Of a stretch of 64,000 nt of DNA, positions 9,272 to 16,176 are shown in pieces. The notes beneath the pieces were generated by a model that saw only the letters and a program-made list of their open reading frames with translations, had not been told where the DNA came from and did no database searches. Each line of letters opens with the position of its first letter. Within the stretch, counting starts at the first letter, position 1. The stretch comes from Pseudomonas lini (lineage in GTDB: Bacteria > Pseudomonadota > Gammaproteobacteria > Pseudomonadales > Pseudomonadaceae): contig NZ_JYLB01000002.1 in NCBI RefSeq assembly GCF_001042905.1, forward strand, positions 1 through 64,000, in the 5' to 3' direction. Made by a program: the position numbers and the translations under genes.

Positions 9272-9290
9272 CCACGTCACGGTATCGTGG
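9272..9290. promoter_or_regulatory. Inverted repeat upstream of fdsG, possible operator
   Basis: CCACG and CGTGG face each other across nine bases, about 75 bases upstream of the fdsG start. Position and symmetry would suit a regulator site, but the arms are short and no regulator gene is adjacent. Confidence 0.25.
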
Positions 9291-9663
9291 CATTTTCAGG
9301 CCGTTGGCCAGGGCGCCCTGAGCGGGCATCTTGTTTGGGCCCGGCGCGGTCTTTGCCGCACCTCTTAAAGGGCATTAAGGCAGCTTGCCACGCTGCTTTT
9401 GATTCAACTGCACCAAAGCGACGTGTTCGGTTCTTTCTGCGACCTCTTATTGAGTCTAGATGAGAGTGGCGCGGGGCATTTACCCACGGGCCTGTCGATG
9501 CCTGATGTATATCAGGCGAAAGGGTAGGAAACAGCATCAGATCGGGGGGTATTACTAAGGTGCAGATGCGTTGACGTAGTGCGCTGTGCTGCCAACGCAC
9601 AACCCCTGTGGGAGCGAGCCTGCTCGCGAAAGCGCCAGACCAGCCAACACCCACCAAATGTAC
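9291..9663. other. Non-coding region upstream of the fds operon
   Basis: The short open frames here lack ribosome binding sites and coding bias. A single REP unit (CTGTGGGAGCGAGCCTGC) sits at 9606-9634. The fds promoter is expected here, but I could not pick out a convincing -35/-10 or sigma-54 site. Confidence 0.6.
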
Positions 9664-10029
9664 TTACCCGGAAACCAAATACGACCACGTCATACCAAGC
9701 GCAACCGAGCCGGTAAAGAAACTGACACCCCCGGCAAACAGATGACGCAGGAACAGGTTTTCCGGCTGTTCCAGCCTGGCGATAAGCCAGATCCACATAC
9801 CGACGAACGTGCCCAGCCCAGCCATGATCGAGAACAACATGAATGGAGCATCGGGAGAGCCAGCCCCTTCAGCGGAGCGAGTCAGAATCTCCACAACCAT
9901 CGCGCCAATAAGGCCGCCCACGAACCCCGCCAGATTCGCCAGCCACAAATTCATGCTGCCACGACTACGCACCACCCAAACCCATATCCCAATCCACGCA
10001 CCGTAAATAACCAGCGAATCGAAGAGCAT
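9664..10029 (-). CDS. Small hypothetical membrane protein (121 aa)
   Basis: The sequence predicts four hydrophobic segments: residues 5-20, 25-48, 63-84 and 93-118. Segment 2 contains the glycine pattern LAGFVGGLIGAMVVE, and a short charged loop (EILTRSAEG) separates it from segment 3. No enzyme motif is visible. The ATG at 10029 has only a weak purine-rich stretch (GGATGG) before it. It stands alone between REP units, so its role cannot be inferred from context. Confidence 0.7.
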   Translation of the reverse strand: MLFDSLVIYGAWIGIWVWVVRSRGSMNLWLANLAGFVGGLIGAMVVEILTRSAEGAGSPDAPFMLFSIMAGLGTFVGMWIWLIARLEQPENLFLRHLFAGGVSFFTGSVALGMTWSYLVSG

Positions 10030-10093
10030 TATTTATCCATCCCTGAACTCACATTTCGAAACTAACGGCGCTACCAGCCAACCACCAAACCCG

Positions 10094-10121
10094 GTAGGAG
10101 CAAAGCTTGCTCGCGATAGCG
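10094..10121. repeat. Single REP unit
   Basis: GGTAGGAGCAAAGCTTGCTCGCGATAGCG resembles the Pseudomonas GGGAGC...GCTCGCGA REP core but is degenerate and unpaired. Confidence 0.6.
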
Positions 10122-10206
10122 CCAGCCCAACCACTATTAATGCTGAAGGTGCACCGCAATCACAACCCACTCAGGCCAAACAATGCCAGCCAGCCCACCA
10201 CAACCC

Positions 10207-10234
10207 CTGTGGGAGCGAGCCTGCTCGCGATAGC
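10207..10234. repeat. Single REP unit
   Basis: CTGTGGGAGCGAGCCTGC followed by TCGCGATAGCG. It is nearly identical to the unit at 9606-9634, in the same orientation. Confidence 0.75.
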
Positions 10235-10308
10235 GTCAGCCCAACCAACATAAATGCTGAATCAACTACCACCATCACAAGCCACCCACACCCCGCAGGC
10301 CTCAACCA

Positions 10309-10620
10309 CTAACCCTCAGCCTTCGCCCCCGCCCCTTTAGAGGCCGGCGCACAAGTCCGATCCCGAGGCAGCACCTTTACCGCATTATCTACCAACGCCT
10401 TGCTCATCGAAGTCAGATAATGCGCAGCCCAAGCGTGACGATCAGTGTCTCTGGCATAAGCAGCATCTTCAGTGAGTGCCTTGGCCAGGAACAGAAAATC
10501 GGAGGCCATGGACAACGCATCGCCGAGAGGAACACCGCGAGTGACATGAAACAGCGCTTGATCCGCGCAGTAGATGGCGGGTGTCAGGCCAATGGTTTTG
10601 AGTTCAGATTGTTCAGTCAT
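10309..10620 (-). CDS. DUF3077-family small protein
   Basis: The 103-aa protein starts MTEQSELKTIGLTPAIYC and contains LFHVTRGVPLGDALSMASDFLFLAKALT and RHAWAAHYLTSMSKALVDN, the layout of Pseudomonas DUF3077 proteins; function unknown. GGAGG lies seven bases before the ATG. The ATG overlaps the stop of a 38-codon upstream ORF (ATGA), pointing to translational coupling. The C-terminal tail (RTCAPASKGAGAKAEG) is low complexity. Confidence 0.8.
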   Translation of the reverse strand: MTEQSELKTIGLTPAIYCADQALFHVTRGVPLGDALSMASDFLFLAKALTEDAAYARDTDRHAWAAHYLTSMSKALVDNAVKVLPRDRTCAPASKGAGAKAEG

Positions 10621-10733
10621 TGGCCACCTCCGATGACGGAGAGACGGTGGGAGAGGGTGAACGGTGGGGAGTTACGCGATTGGGAATTGTGTTGAGGGAA
10701 AAGCCAAATGTTGTACGGATTTATGCTGCGCAT
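10617..10733 (-). CDS. Small ORF translationally coupled to the DUF3077 gene (38 aa)
   Basis: An ATG at 10733 is preceded by AAGGAG with a seven-base spacer, and the frame (begins MRSINPYNIWLFP) ends at the TGA shared with the start of the DUF3077 gene. Good ribosome binding site plus exact stop/start overlap suggest a translated leader peptide or small protein. It has no recognisable domain and is Ser/Pro/Asn rich at its end. Confidence 0.5.
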   Translation of the reverse strand: MRSINPYNIWLFPQHNSQSRNSPPFTLSHRLSVIGGGQ

Positions 10734-10785
10734 TATCAGACTCCTTGATATGTGGAGCCGCCACGTTCGTTACCACACGAATGGG

Positions 10786-10862
10786 TGACAGCTGTGCGCA
10801 GGGTGGTAAACCGGGAATCAAGGAAACCGGCACGTCCGAAGACGTCCCACGCACAGCTGCCA
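10786..10862 (-). promoter_or_regulatory. Strongly folded RNA leader upstream of the DUF3077 unit
   Basis: On the minus strand CAGCTGTGCG pairs perfectly with CGCACAGCTG 50 bases later. Inside is a second perfect hairpin, ACGTC-TTCG-GACGT with a UUCG tetraloop, and a CCGG/CCGG pairing. The folded block ends about 50 bases before the small ORF start. It looks like a conserved cis-acting RNA or small RNA. No known riboswitch class is recognised. Confidence 0.5.
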
Positions 10863-10882
10863 TAACTCACGCTTGCTGGCAT

Positions 10883-10915
10883 AAAAAAAGCGCCGGCAAT
10901 CGTGATGGGGGCGCT
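10883..10915 (-). terminator. Terminator-like hairpin before the leader
   Basis: On the minus strand AGCGCC pairs with GGCGCT over a 14-base loop and is followed by a run of seven T. It lies only ~20 bases upstream of the folded leader, so it either ends an upstream transcript or attenuates the DUF3077 unit. Confidence 0.5.
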
Positions 10916-11294
10916 GTAGCGCCTTGAATAACTCGGGTTACCACACCCGGTCGCTGAATTGGCAGCGACAGTGGGAAGGGTATCGTGGAGACCTCATTCC
11001 TGCAACTTTCGAAAGCCCTTGCAGCGACGCATCAGAGAATATTCCTACCTCTATCTCGGAGTGGCCTGACTACAATCCGTAGCGCTCTGTTTTAGGCTGA
11101 TCACAAGCGCACGCCATGCCTGCAGCAGATCGTCACAAACCCGCATAAACCCTGGTGTTTGCCGCGTTTACTGCGACGTACACGTTGACAGGGTCATCAG
11201 GCTACGGCAGCATTAATTCCAATTGCGCCCGATCCTCTGGTGCTGGCTTAGTCCGGCATTACGTTCGGGCCTTCTTGTTTCTGGAACATGGAAG
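10916..11294. other. Non-coding region upstream of the Abi gene
   Basis: No supported gene is visible. A TTGACA hexamer at 11185-11190 could be a -35 element for the Abi gene, but the hexamer 17 bases on (CAGCAT) is a poor -10. Confidence 0.4.
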
Positions 11295-12284
11295 TTGTCT
11301 AGCCCAGCCCCTCCGAAGCCGTTCCGTACATACCCTGATTTGGTTGCGTTGCTGGCCAGCAGGGGTATGCAGATCCATGACCCGTCTCGTGCAGAACGCA
11401 AGCTCGTGCAGTTAGGGTATTACCGCCTCAGCGGTTACTGGTACCCGGCGCGAGAGTTCAAAATGAACGGCCTGCAGCAAGACGTCTGCCCGGTCACGGG
11501 CAAGCCTCTGCGTCTGGACACTTTCCAGGCAGCCACCTCTTTCGACTCGGCCGTAGACCTTTACAAGTTCGATAAACAATTGCGAATGCTCATGCTGGAC
11601 GCCGTCGAGCGCTTGGAGGTTCACCTCAAGACCGTAATGGCTCACGAGGTCGGGTATCACGACCCGATGGCCTACACCAACGCGAAATTCATTCTGAACA
11701 AATGGACTCAACCGTACACGGACCGCCGAGGTAATACGCGGAACAAGTGGACAGAGTGGAGCCAGAAGCAGCAGTCGCACATTGCGCGGAGCAAAGAGGA
11801 CTGCATTCAATGGCATTTCCGAGCCGGCAAGTCCATTCCTGTTTGGGTCGCGGTGGAGGCATGGGATTTAGGGGATCTCTCGGAGTTTTTCGAGCTGCTC
11901 AATAGCAAGTATCAGAATCTCATACTCGCGCGCCTCGGCTTGAACAACGCCAAGATGCTCAGCCGATGGATGCAACAGACCAGCCATCTGCGCAACCGCT
12001 GTGCACACCATACCCGCATCTGGAATCAGGCTTCGCCTAACCCGTTAGCGGTTCCCGTTGAACCGTATTTTCAGACGTTGGGGCTGGATCAGTACGCGCT
12101 CAAGCGGCTGTACGGGTTGGTCGCGGTCATATGGTTTCTGCTGCAGAGAATCGCACCAGCCTCGACCTGGATCAGCGAAGTCGCGGACCTGATCGACAGC
12201 AAGCCTGCTATGCCGGGCTGCACCTTAAAAGCGATGGGGTTCCCGGATGAAACCGGATTCCCTCGGGAACTGTTCGGGATCTAG
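11295..12284 (+). CDS. Abi_2 (AbiD/AbiF-like) abortive infection protein
   Basis: The start is uncertain. I take TTG at 11295, preceded by GGAA eight bases upstream, because family similarity begins at KPFRTYPDLVALLASRG; the frame is open from 11223. About 329 aa. It carries the Abi_2 pattern: KLVQLGYYRLSGYWYP, FDKQLRMLMLDAVERLEVHLKT, then the HEPN-type Arg-x4-6-His motif RNRCAHHTR followed by W. Proteins of this family are phage-exclusion or toxin-like factors, often with HEPN ribonuclease features. There is no antitoxin partner or integrase next to it. It lies just outside the tRNA-Leu island. Confidence 0.85.
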   Translation: MSSPAPPKPFRTYPDLVALLASRGMQIHDPSRAERKLVQLGYYRLSGYWYPAREFKMNGLQQDVCPVTGKPLRLDTFQAATSFDSAVDLYKFDKQLRMLMLDAVERLEVHLKTVMAHEVGYHDPMAYTNAKFILNKWTQPYTDRRGNTRNKWTEWSQKQQSHIARSKEDCIQWHFRAGKSIPVWVAVEAWDLGDLSEFFELLNSKYQNLILARLGLNNAKMLSRWMQQTSHLRNRCAHHTRIWNQASPNPLAVPVEPYFQTLGLDQYALKRLYGLVAVIWFLLQRIAPASTWISEVADLIDSKPAMPGCTLKAMGFPDETGFPRELFGI

Positions 12285-12425
12285 CTGGCTTCGGCGTAAG
12301 TCTATGGATGATGCCGCGGAAACGGCCCGCGTTGATGCGCCGATTGGGCGTTAGGGTGAAACAGGTGTAAACCTATTTCAGGACTAGACAAGGGCATTGT
12401 TGTCCAGCGTGGGTTTGGGCTCCCC

Positions 12426-12755
12426 TCACTGAATATCTTTCAAGTACTCCTTGAACGCGATAAGCGGTGCATCAAGTTGTTCCAACGTCTGCACACCGCG
12501 CAAATCAGCCGACAATCTATGTAGCTCGCGCCCCAGCGGTGTATCTACGCCGCCTATAGCGTCCAGCGCTAAACCCACGTAATGCGCCACTCTAAACTGG
12601 ATACCCTCGACATCACCCCTGCGCACCAGCAACCCAAACACCTCCCTCTCATAATCACTCATGATCGGATCATCCCGCAGAATCGGACTTGCACCTTCTG
12701 TCTCATAAGCCAGCTTGAAGGCGAAAAGGGCAACGGTTTCCAGTGGCAATTCCAT
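12426..12755 (-). CDS. Hypothetical protein, left paralogue (109 aa)
   Basis: The protein starts MELPLETVALFAFKLAYE and has no domain I recognise. It is acidic, mostly helical in composition, with no signal or membrane segment. The start is the ATG at 12755; the frame extends upstream only through the repeat and REP DNA. The paralogue at 18213-18542 is 94/109 identical by direct comparison. It lies downstream of a tRNA-Leu 3' fragment and terminator, mirroring the position of the right copy beside the intact tRNA. Confidence 0.75.
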   Translation of the reverse strand: MELPLETVALFAFKLAYETEGASPILRDDPIMSDYEREVFGLLVRRGDVEGIQFRVAHYVGLALDAIGGVDTPLGRELHRLSADLRGVQTLEQLDAPLIAFKEYLKDIQ

Positions 12756-12879
12756 TGTGTGAGTCCTTGATTCGTTAGCCGAGCGGTTTCGGGTTGTGGT
12801 GTTGAAAAGCAAGATCAAAAGATCGCAGCCTCTGGCAGCTCCTACGAGGCGGCGGGGCAAGCTCACTTTTCTACAGATG

Positions 12880-12909
12880 AAAAAAAAGGCCTTGCAAAGC
12901 AAGACCTTT
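12880..12909 (-). terminator. tRNA-type terminator, duplicated copy
   Basis: AAGGTCTTGC-TTT-GCAAGGCCTT on the minus strand followed by a T run. It is identical in design to the one behind the intact tRNA-Leu at 18667-18695. Confidence 0.85.
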
Positions 12910-12917
12910 CTTAATTT

Positions 12918-12938
12918 TGGTGTCCGAGGGAGACTCGA
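12918..12938 (-). repeat. tRNA-Leu 3'-end fragment (attachment-site scar)
   Basis: TGGTGTCCGAGGGAGACTCGA matches the 3' end of the tRNA-Leu at 18705-18725 except for one base (T for C) in the acceptor stem. Similarity ends exactly here; beyond 12938 the sequence is unrelated to the tRNA. This is the usual mark of site-specific integration into a tRNA 3' end. Confidence 0.85.
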
Positions 12939-12979
12939 GTGCCTCATATAAAACGTGGTCTGCAGACGGTTTATATGAC

Positions 12980-13000
12980 TAGGGATACAGATAGGGATAC
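12980..13000. repeat. Short direct repeats next to the att scar
   Basis: TAGGGATAC occurs twice, 12 bases apart, 40 bases inside the att scar. Spaced short repeats here could be integrase arm-type sites, but no integrase gene remains. Confidence 0.35.
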
Positions 13001-13074
13001 ATATTCGGTGGGGCTGGCTGCATTCGACCCAGGACGTAAATCTTGGGAAAACAAGGTCTCCCCTTCTTTAACCC

Positions 13075-13668
13075 TTAAGGCTGTCTTGGGTGCGACAGAC
13101 GGTAGGTCGTGATTACAGTACCCAGCATGGCTATGATGCCCGCTAAGCATACTAGTGTCATCCCGGTGTTGCTGAGCATGAAAGTGAGTATTTCATTCAT
13201 CCGTGGCGACTTCTGATCAATGCGTTCGAGGGCGGTAGCGCGCAGCTTGACCGCGATCTCAACCTTCATGGTTCCGTAGGCTGAGCGCTTGATGTTCTCT
13301 TCAATCTTGCTGTTGGGTAGCCCTTCAAAGGCATCTCTGTAAAACGCCACTGCGTCTTGGCAGTAGTAGTCCTTGTTGGCGTCATTGTTTTTACTAGCGT
13401 CAATACATACGTCGATGTAGTCCAGCGCTCGCTGATCACGGCTTTGCTTGTGCAACAGATTGTATTCGGTCAGGTAGTCATCCGTATTCTTGCCATAGTC
13501 TCTTACTAGCAGTGTGAGATAGACGAGATAGCTCCCCATTACCAGTATGCCTACGATCGCCATCAGCAAGAGTCTGCTCCATGGTTTCAACGCTGCCTTC
13601 CGCGCAAGCGATTTCGCGAGTTCGGCGCCGTCGGTCATGTCGTCGGTAATGTCTTTGATGTTTCCCAT
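13075..13668 (-). CDS. Hypothetical two-TM protein in the island (197 aa)
   Basis: Start ATG 13668 with AAGGAA upstream. The N-terminal ~37 residues are polar (MGNIKDITDDMTDG). A membrane segment (LLLMAIVGILVMGSYLVYLTLLV) lies near 38-62, then a charged, Tyr-rich, probably extracytoplasmic helical domain with two cysteines (DVCIDASK, DYYCQDA). A second membrane segment near 165-188 (LVCLAGIIAMLGTVITT) follows. No family recognised. It is transcribed towards the att scar, opposite to the ATP-grasp cassette. Confidence 0.7.
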   Translation of the reverse strand: MGNIKDITDDMTDGAELAKSLARKAALKPWSRLLLMAIVGILVMGSYLVYLTLLVRDYGKNTDDYLTEYNLLHKQSRDQRALDYIDVCIDASKNNDANKDYYCQDAVAFYRDAFEGLPNSKIEENIKRSAYGTMKVEIAVKLRATALERIDQKSPRMNEILTFMLSNTGMTLVCLAGIIAMLGTVITTYRLSHPRQP

Positions 13669-14069
13669 GATTCTTTCTTTCCTTGACTGCCGGCATGGCC
13701 GGCGAACGGGGGGCACAAGTTGGGCAGGTAGCGGACAGCGCACCGATGGACATTAGAGGGCAGGGCACTACCTACCGCAGGGGAGTTGGCTCAATCAGAA
13801 GAGATACACCTTGCAAACTAACCATCAGCTCTGACCACGAAGGCTGCTTTCCTATCGCGAGATCAGCATCCATTGGATGCTGAGTAGTGATAGTAGCGTT
13901 TTAATGGCCATGGCTCCAAATGGTTATGACGCTTGGCGGATACTCCAAGCTCACAATTGCCCACCACCTCTTCATGCCGCCATGCATCCTCGATGGGGCA
14001 CCGGGCTTAACTCTTCTATGAGCGGACCTCTGCTTTCGAGGCTGCATGATGTTGGCCTCCCTAAAACTG

Positions 14070-14131
14070 CCGGGGCCCCTGAGGTTTTTTGCCAGGTACG
14101 GGGTCGGAAACCCGCGAGATCTTGTTAGCGG
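14070..14131 (-). repeat. Island 60-bp repeat, copy A (inverted)
   Basis: Read on the minus strand: CCGCTAACAAGATCTCGCGG, GTTTCCGACCCCGTA, a short variable part with AAAAAAC, then CAGGGGCCCCGG. It matches copy C most closely and lies in opposite orientation to copies B and C. Confidence 0.8.
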
Positions 14132-14187
14132 TAGTTTCCCCAGCTTACTGAAATTTCAACGTTGAAATTGAAAGGATCTTGAAGAAA

Positions 14188-14225
14188 AAAGGGCATCGTT
14201 ACCATGTTGGTAAAGATGCCCTTTT
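14188..14225. terminator. Strong bidirectional hairpin
   Basis: AAAGGGCATC pairs with GATGCCCTTT and an inner TTACC with GGTAA. A-rich and T-rich flanks would allow termination in either direction. No gene abuts it, so it probably survives from a lost gene. Confidence 0.65.
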
Positions 14226-14254
14226 GTGTTGCTGATAACGCACGCATGACGCTC

Positions 14255-14286
14255 GTCAACAGAGTCAACTCCGTCAACCTGTCAAC
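14255..14286. repeat. GTCAAC iterons (four copies)
   Basis: GTCAAC occurs at 14255, 14264, 14273 and 14281, spaced 8-9 bases apart. Such arrays are typical of origin or cis-replication regions of integrative satellites. Confidence 0.6.
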
Positions 14287-14303
14287 CAACTTCGAAAATC
14301 CAG

Positions 14304-14365
14304 CCGCTAACACGAACGCGCGGGTTCTCTGCCCCGTACCCATTCGAAATGCCCAGGGTCCCCGG
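14304..14365 (+). repeat. Island 60-bp repeat, copy B
   Basis: CCGCTAACACGAACGCGCGG, then GTTCTCTGCCCCGTACCC, a variable centre and CAGGGTCCCCGG. It is the most diverged of the three copies and follows the GTCAAC array directly. Confidence 0.75.
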
Positions 14366-14394
14366 CGGGCGACCAAGCGATAGGGCAAATGCAC

Positions 14395-14424
14395 AGGTGA
14401 AGACCAGCAGGTTCACCTGTTCAC
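14395..14424. repeat. GGTGAA/GTTCACC iteron group
   Basis: AGGTGAA at 14395 faces GTTCACC and GTTCAC at 14411-14424. The element resembles the GGTGAAC-type iterons of P4-like satellites. It sits between copies B and C of the 60-bp repeat. Confidence 0.45.
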
Positions 14425-14440
14425 TAAGCTGTGCACTTTT

Positions 14441-14501
14441 CCGCTAACACGATCACGCGGGTTTCCGACCCCGTAATGAGTAAAAAACATCAGGGTCCCC
14501 G
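14441..14501 (+). repeat. Island 60-bp repeat, copy C
   Basis: CCGCTAACACGATCACGCGG, then GTTTCCGACCCCGTAATG, AAAAAACAT and CAGGGTCCCCG. Same orientation as copy B, inverted relative to copy A. Confidence 0.8.
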
Positions 14502-14631
14502 ACGTGTTTTTTCAGGCTGCCGGAATCTTGCACTTGACAGCTTTTGCCAGACTTCTGGCGCTGAGGGCATCAAGAGAAAGGGGCATTGGGGGTCGCACGT
14601 TCATTCAAAAAATCGTGTGACAGGTGTAATT

Positions 14632-14735
14632 GGTGTAACGGAATCAGCTAATTAACTGATTTTAATGAATATTATCGGTGTTACACGTCGTGTGAGCTAA
14701 GCGTACACCTGCGTATCACTGGCAATCGGTGTAAC
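14632..14735. repeat. GGTGTAAC iteron group
   Basis: GGTGTAAC at 14632 and 14727, with a related CGGTGTTACAC at 14676 and ACACCT at 14705, in AT-rich DNA. This third set of short repeats follows copy C. Confidence 0.5.
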
Positions 14736-14902
14736 ACACGGATCCAGCAAAAAAAGCCCGCGCGTGAGGGTAGTTTGCGAGTGCCTCCGACGGGTAATAT
14801 CGACAAAATCTTTGGAAATGAAGGCTGTCGTCAATGCTCAGCCATCAATCCAAAAGAATGTAGCGATTCTTCGGGATGCGGTTGATCGACGGCCACATGT
14901 GC

Positions 14903-14931
14903 TTGCATTCCAAATGAAATCAGAACATAAA
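14903..14931 (+). promoter_or_regulatory. Possible sigma-70 promoter of the peptide/ATP-grasp cassette
   Basis: TTGCAT and CATAAA are separated by 17 bases. A start near 14938 would leave an ~85-base leader before the peptide gene. Hexamers are imperfect. Confidence 0.35.
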
Positions 14932-15023
14932 TGTCGCTTGTGAAAAACTAGCTCCGACTCAAAACGAGGCAGTCAGCTAAGTTAGGTAACTCTCTACTGT
15001 TAAAACTGAATAAGGATATCCAG

Positions 15024-15212
15024 ATGCATGTACTACAACGTAAAGCCAAAACTACCGAATGCAGCAAGATTGACGCGCCGGAAGATGCTACATACGATTT
15101 TGAAGCGGGCGTGTGGCGTAACGAAACCGGCCTGGTTGCGTACGATCCAAGACATGCACAGAGCACAAAGAAAAACGACATAGAAACGGGTGAAGATCAG
15201 AAAGGCCAATAG
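15024..15212 (+). CDS. Candidate graspetide precursor peptide (62 aa)
   Basis: The ATG at 15024 follows AAGGA with an eight-base spacer, and the stop lies five bases before the start of an ATP-grasp ligase gene. The product is strongly polar, has one Cys (13) and no signal peptide. It has a central aromatic motif YDFEAGVWRNETG (24-36). Its tail after residue 46 is rich in potential lactone or lactam partners: Ser47, Thr48, Lys49, Lys50, then Asp52, Glu54, Glu57, Asp58. That is the composition expected of an omega-ester/amide RiPP core, with the first ~45 residues as leader. Assignment rests on position and composition; no known precursor class matches from memory. Confidence 0.6.
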   Translation: MHVLQRKAKTTECSKIDAPEDATYDFEAGVWRNETGLVAYDPRHAQSTKKNDIETGEDQKGQ

Positions 15213-15216
15213 CTCC

Positions 15217-16176
15217 ATGTCAAATAACACGGCGAGTGTCCTCATCTTATCTTCCTTGTTAGATTTTCCTACTGATCGAATTTGCCACCATCTTACCAAT
15301 CAAAAAGTTCCATTTTTACGTATTAATCGAGACGCACTGAATGATCTATCAATTACTGTTGATCCTATAAAGGGGGCCATGATTTGCCGTCATGGCCGCC
15401 AGTCGTGGTTTATTGATGAGTCTCTAAGATCCGTATGGTGGCGACAGCCAACCTTTCTTCGAAATAGTCCCAATGCAGCGTTACTCCTCGAGGAACAGCT
15501 GAAGCACTCCCAGTGGGAGGCTTTCATGCGCGGCCTAATGCTCTTCGACGATGCGGTATGGAACAATCATCCGGCAGCAACATATCAAGCTGAATCAAAA
15601 CCCTATCAGTTGCGCAAGGCGGCAAAGCTCGGCTTTTCTGTCCCATTAACGATCATTACAAATGATAGATATGCCGAAGTGTCGAAGCTTATAAGTGAGG
15701 ATATCGCGATAAAAAGCATCGATACATTACTGTTGCGTGAAAACTCTAAGCAGCACTTCGGATATACAACATTAACAACGTGGTCAGAGTGTGCTGACGA
15801 ATTTCTTCATTTAGCCCCGGTAACATGCCAATCGATAATAACGCCAAAAATCGATCTGAGAGTAACTGTCATCGGAAATAAGCTGTGGTGTGACGAAATA
15901 AGAATGAGTGGTGATGGGATAGATGGCGACTGGCGTTTAATTAAAAAAGATGAGCTTGTCTTTCGGTCTTTTTCACTACCAACAGATATCGAAAAAAAGT
16001 GCTTTCTTTTAGTTAAAAATTTAGGTTTGCGCTATGGGGCTATTGACTTAGCTTTTTCGGAGGGGGTGTTTTGGTTTATTGAAATAAACCCGACTGGGGA
16101 ATGGGGGTGGCTAGATCGACCAGGACGGGGAATTTCCGAGGCGATAGCTGCGGAGCTCACATGTCCTTCTATTTGA
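15217..16176 (+). CDS. ATP-grasp peptide ligase (MvdD/graspetide-synthetase type)
   Basis: The 319-aa protein starts at ATG 15217 (MSNNTASVLILSS). Family marks are: WWRQP at 75-79 (the YRRP-like signature), NHP at 117-119, SKPYQLRKAAKLGFSVP at 127-143, the nucleotide-grasp strand KIDLRVTVIGNKLW at 211-224, and the metal/ATP site GAIDLAF...EINPTGEWGWLD at 274-300. This set is typical of MvdC/MvdD-like ligases, which join Ser/Thr/Lys side chains to Asp/Glu of a precursor peptide. The expected substrate is the 62-aa peptide encoded just upstream. Base composition is clearly more AT-rich than neighbouring core genes, indicating transfer. Confidence 0.85.
   Translation: MSNNTASVLILSSLLDFPTDRICHHLTNQKVPFLRINRDALNDLSITVDPIKGAMICRHGRQSWFIDESLRSVWWRQPTFLRNSPNAALLLEEQLKHSQWEAFMRGLMLFDDAVWNNHPAATYQAESKPYQLRKAAKLGFSVPLTIITNDRYAEVSKLISEDIAIKSIDTLLLRENSKQHFGYTTLTTWSECADEFLHLAPVTCQSIITPKIDLRVTVIGNKLWCDEIRMSGDGIDGDWRLIKKDELVFRSFSLPTDIEKKCFLLVKNLGLRYGAIDLAFSEGVFWFIEINPTGEWGWLDRPGRGISEAIAAELTCPSI

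Larger units (their letters stand above)
12426..12938. repeat. Left copy of the 513-bp direct repeat bounding the tRNA-Leu island
   Basis: This block is co-linear with 18213-18725, same length and orientation. It contains the 109-aa gene, a degenerate GATCGCAGCC...GCAGCTCCTAC REP unit, a terminator hairpin and the last 21 bases of tRNA-Leu. Homology stops abruptly at both ends. Scattered substitutions (15 of 109 amino acids differ) show the copies are not a recent perfect duplication. Confidence 0.9.
13669..15023. other. Island region without a supported gene: repeats and iterons
   Basis: The short ORFs here cross the dispersed repeats and have no convincing ribosome binding sites. The stretch instead holds three copies of a ~60-bp repeat, a strong hairpin and three sets of short iterons, listed separately. 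It looks like the debris of a replication-origin region whose primase and integrase genes are gone. Confidence 0.6.

Noticed and set aside
9360..9400. Possible sigma-54 promoter (TGGCAAGCTGCC on the minus strand) for fds
   Set aside because: The GC of the -12 element is not at the required distance from the GG of the -24 element.
9277..9657. 126-codon minus-strand ORF upstream of fdsG
   Set aside because: Crosses a REP unit, is Arg/Pro rich and has no ribosome binding site.
12918..12938. Second tRNA-Leu gene at the left island end
   Set aside because: Only the last 21 bases are present; no anticodon or D-arm follows.
13877..14128. Plus-strand ORF of 83 codons in the island
   Set aside because: Runs into the 60-bp repeat copy A, no ribosome binding site, no coding bias.
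14431..14655. 74-codon ORF across repeat copy C
   Set aside because: Starts just before and reads through a non-coding repeat also present elsewhere; likely chance, possibly a scrap of a lost primase.
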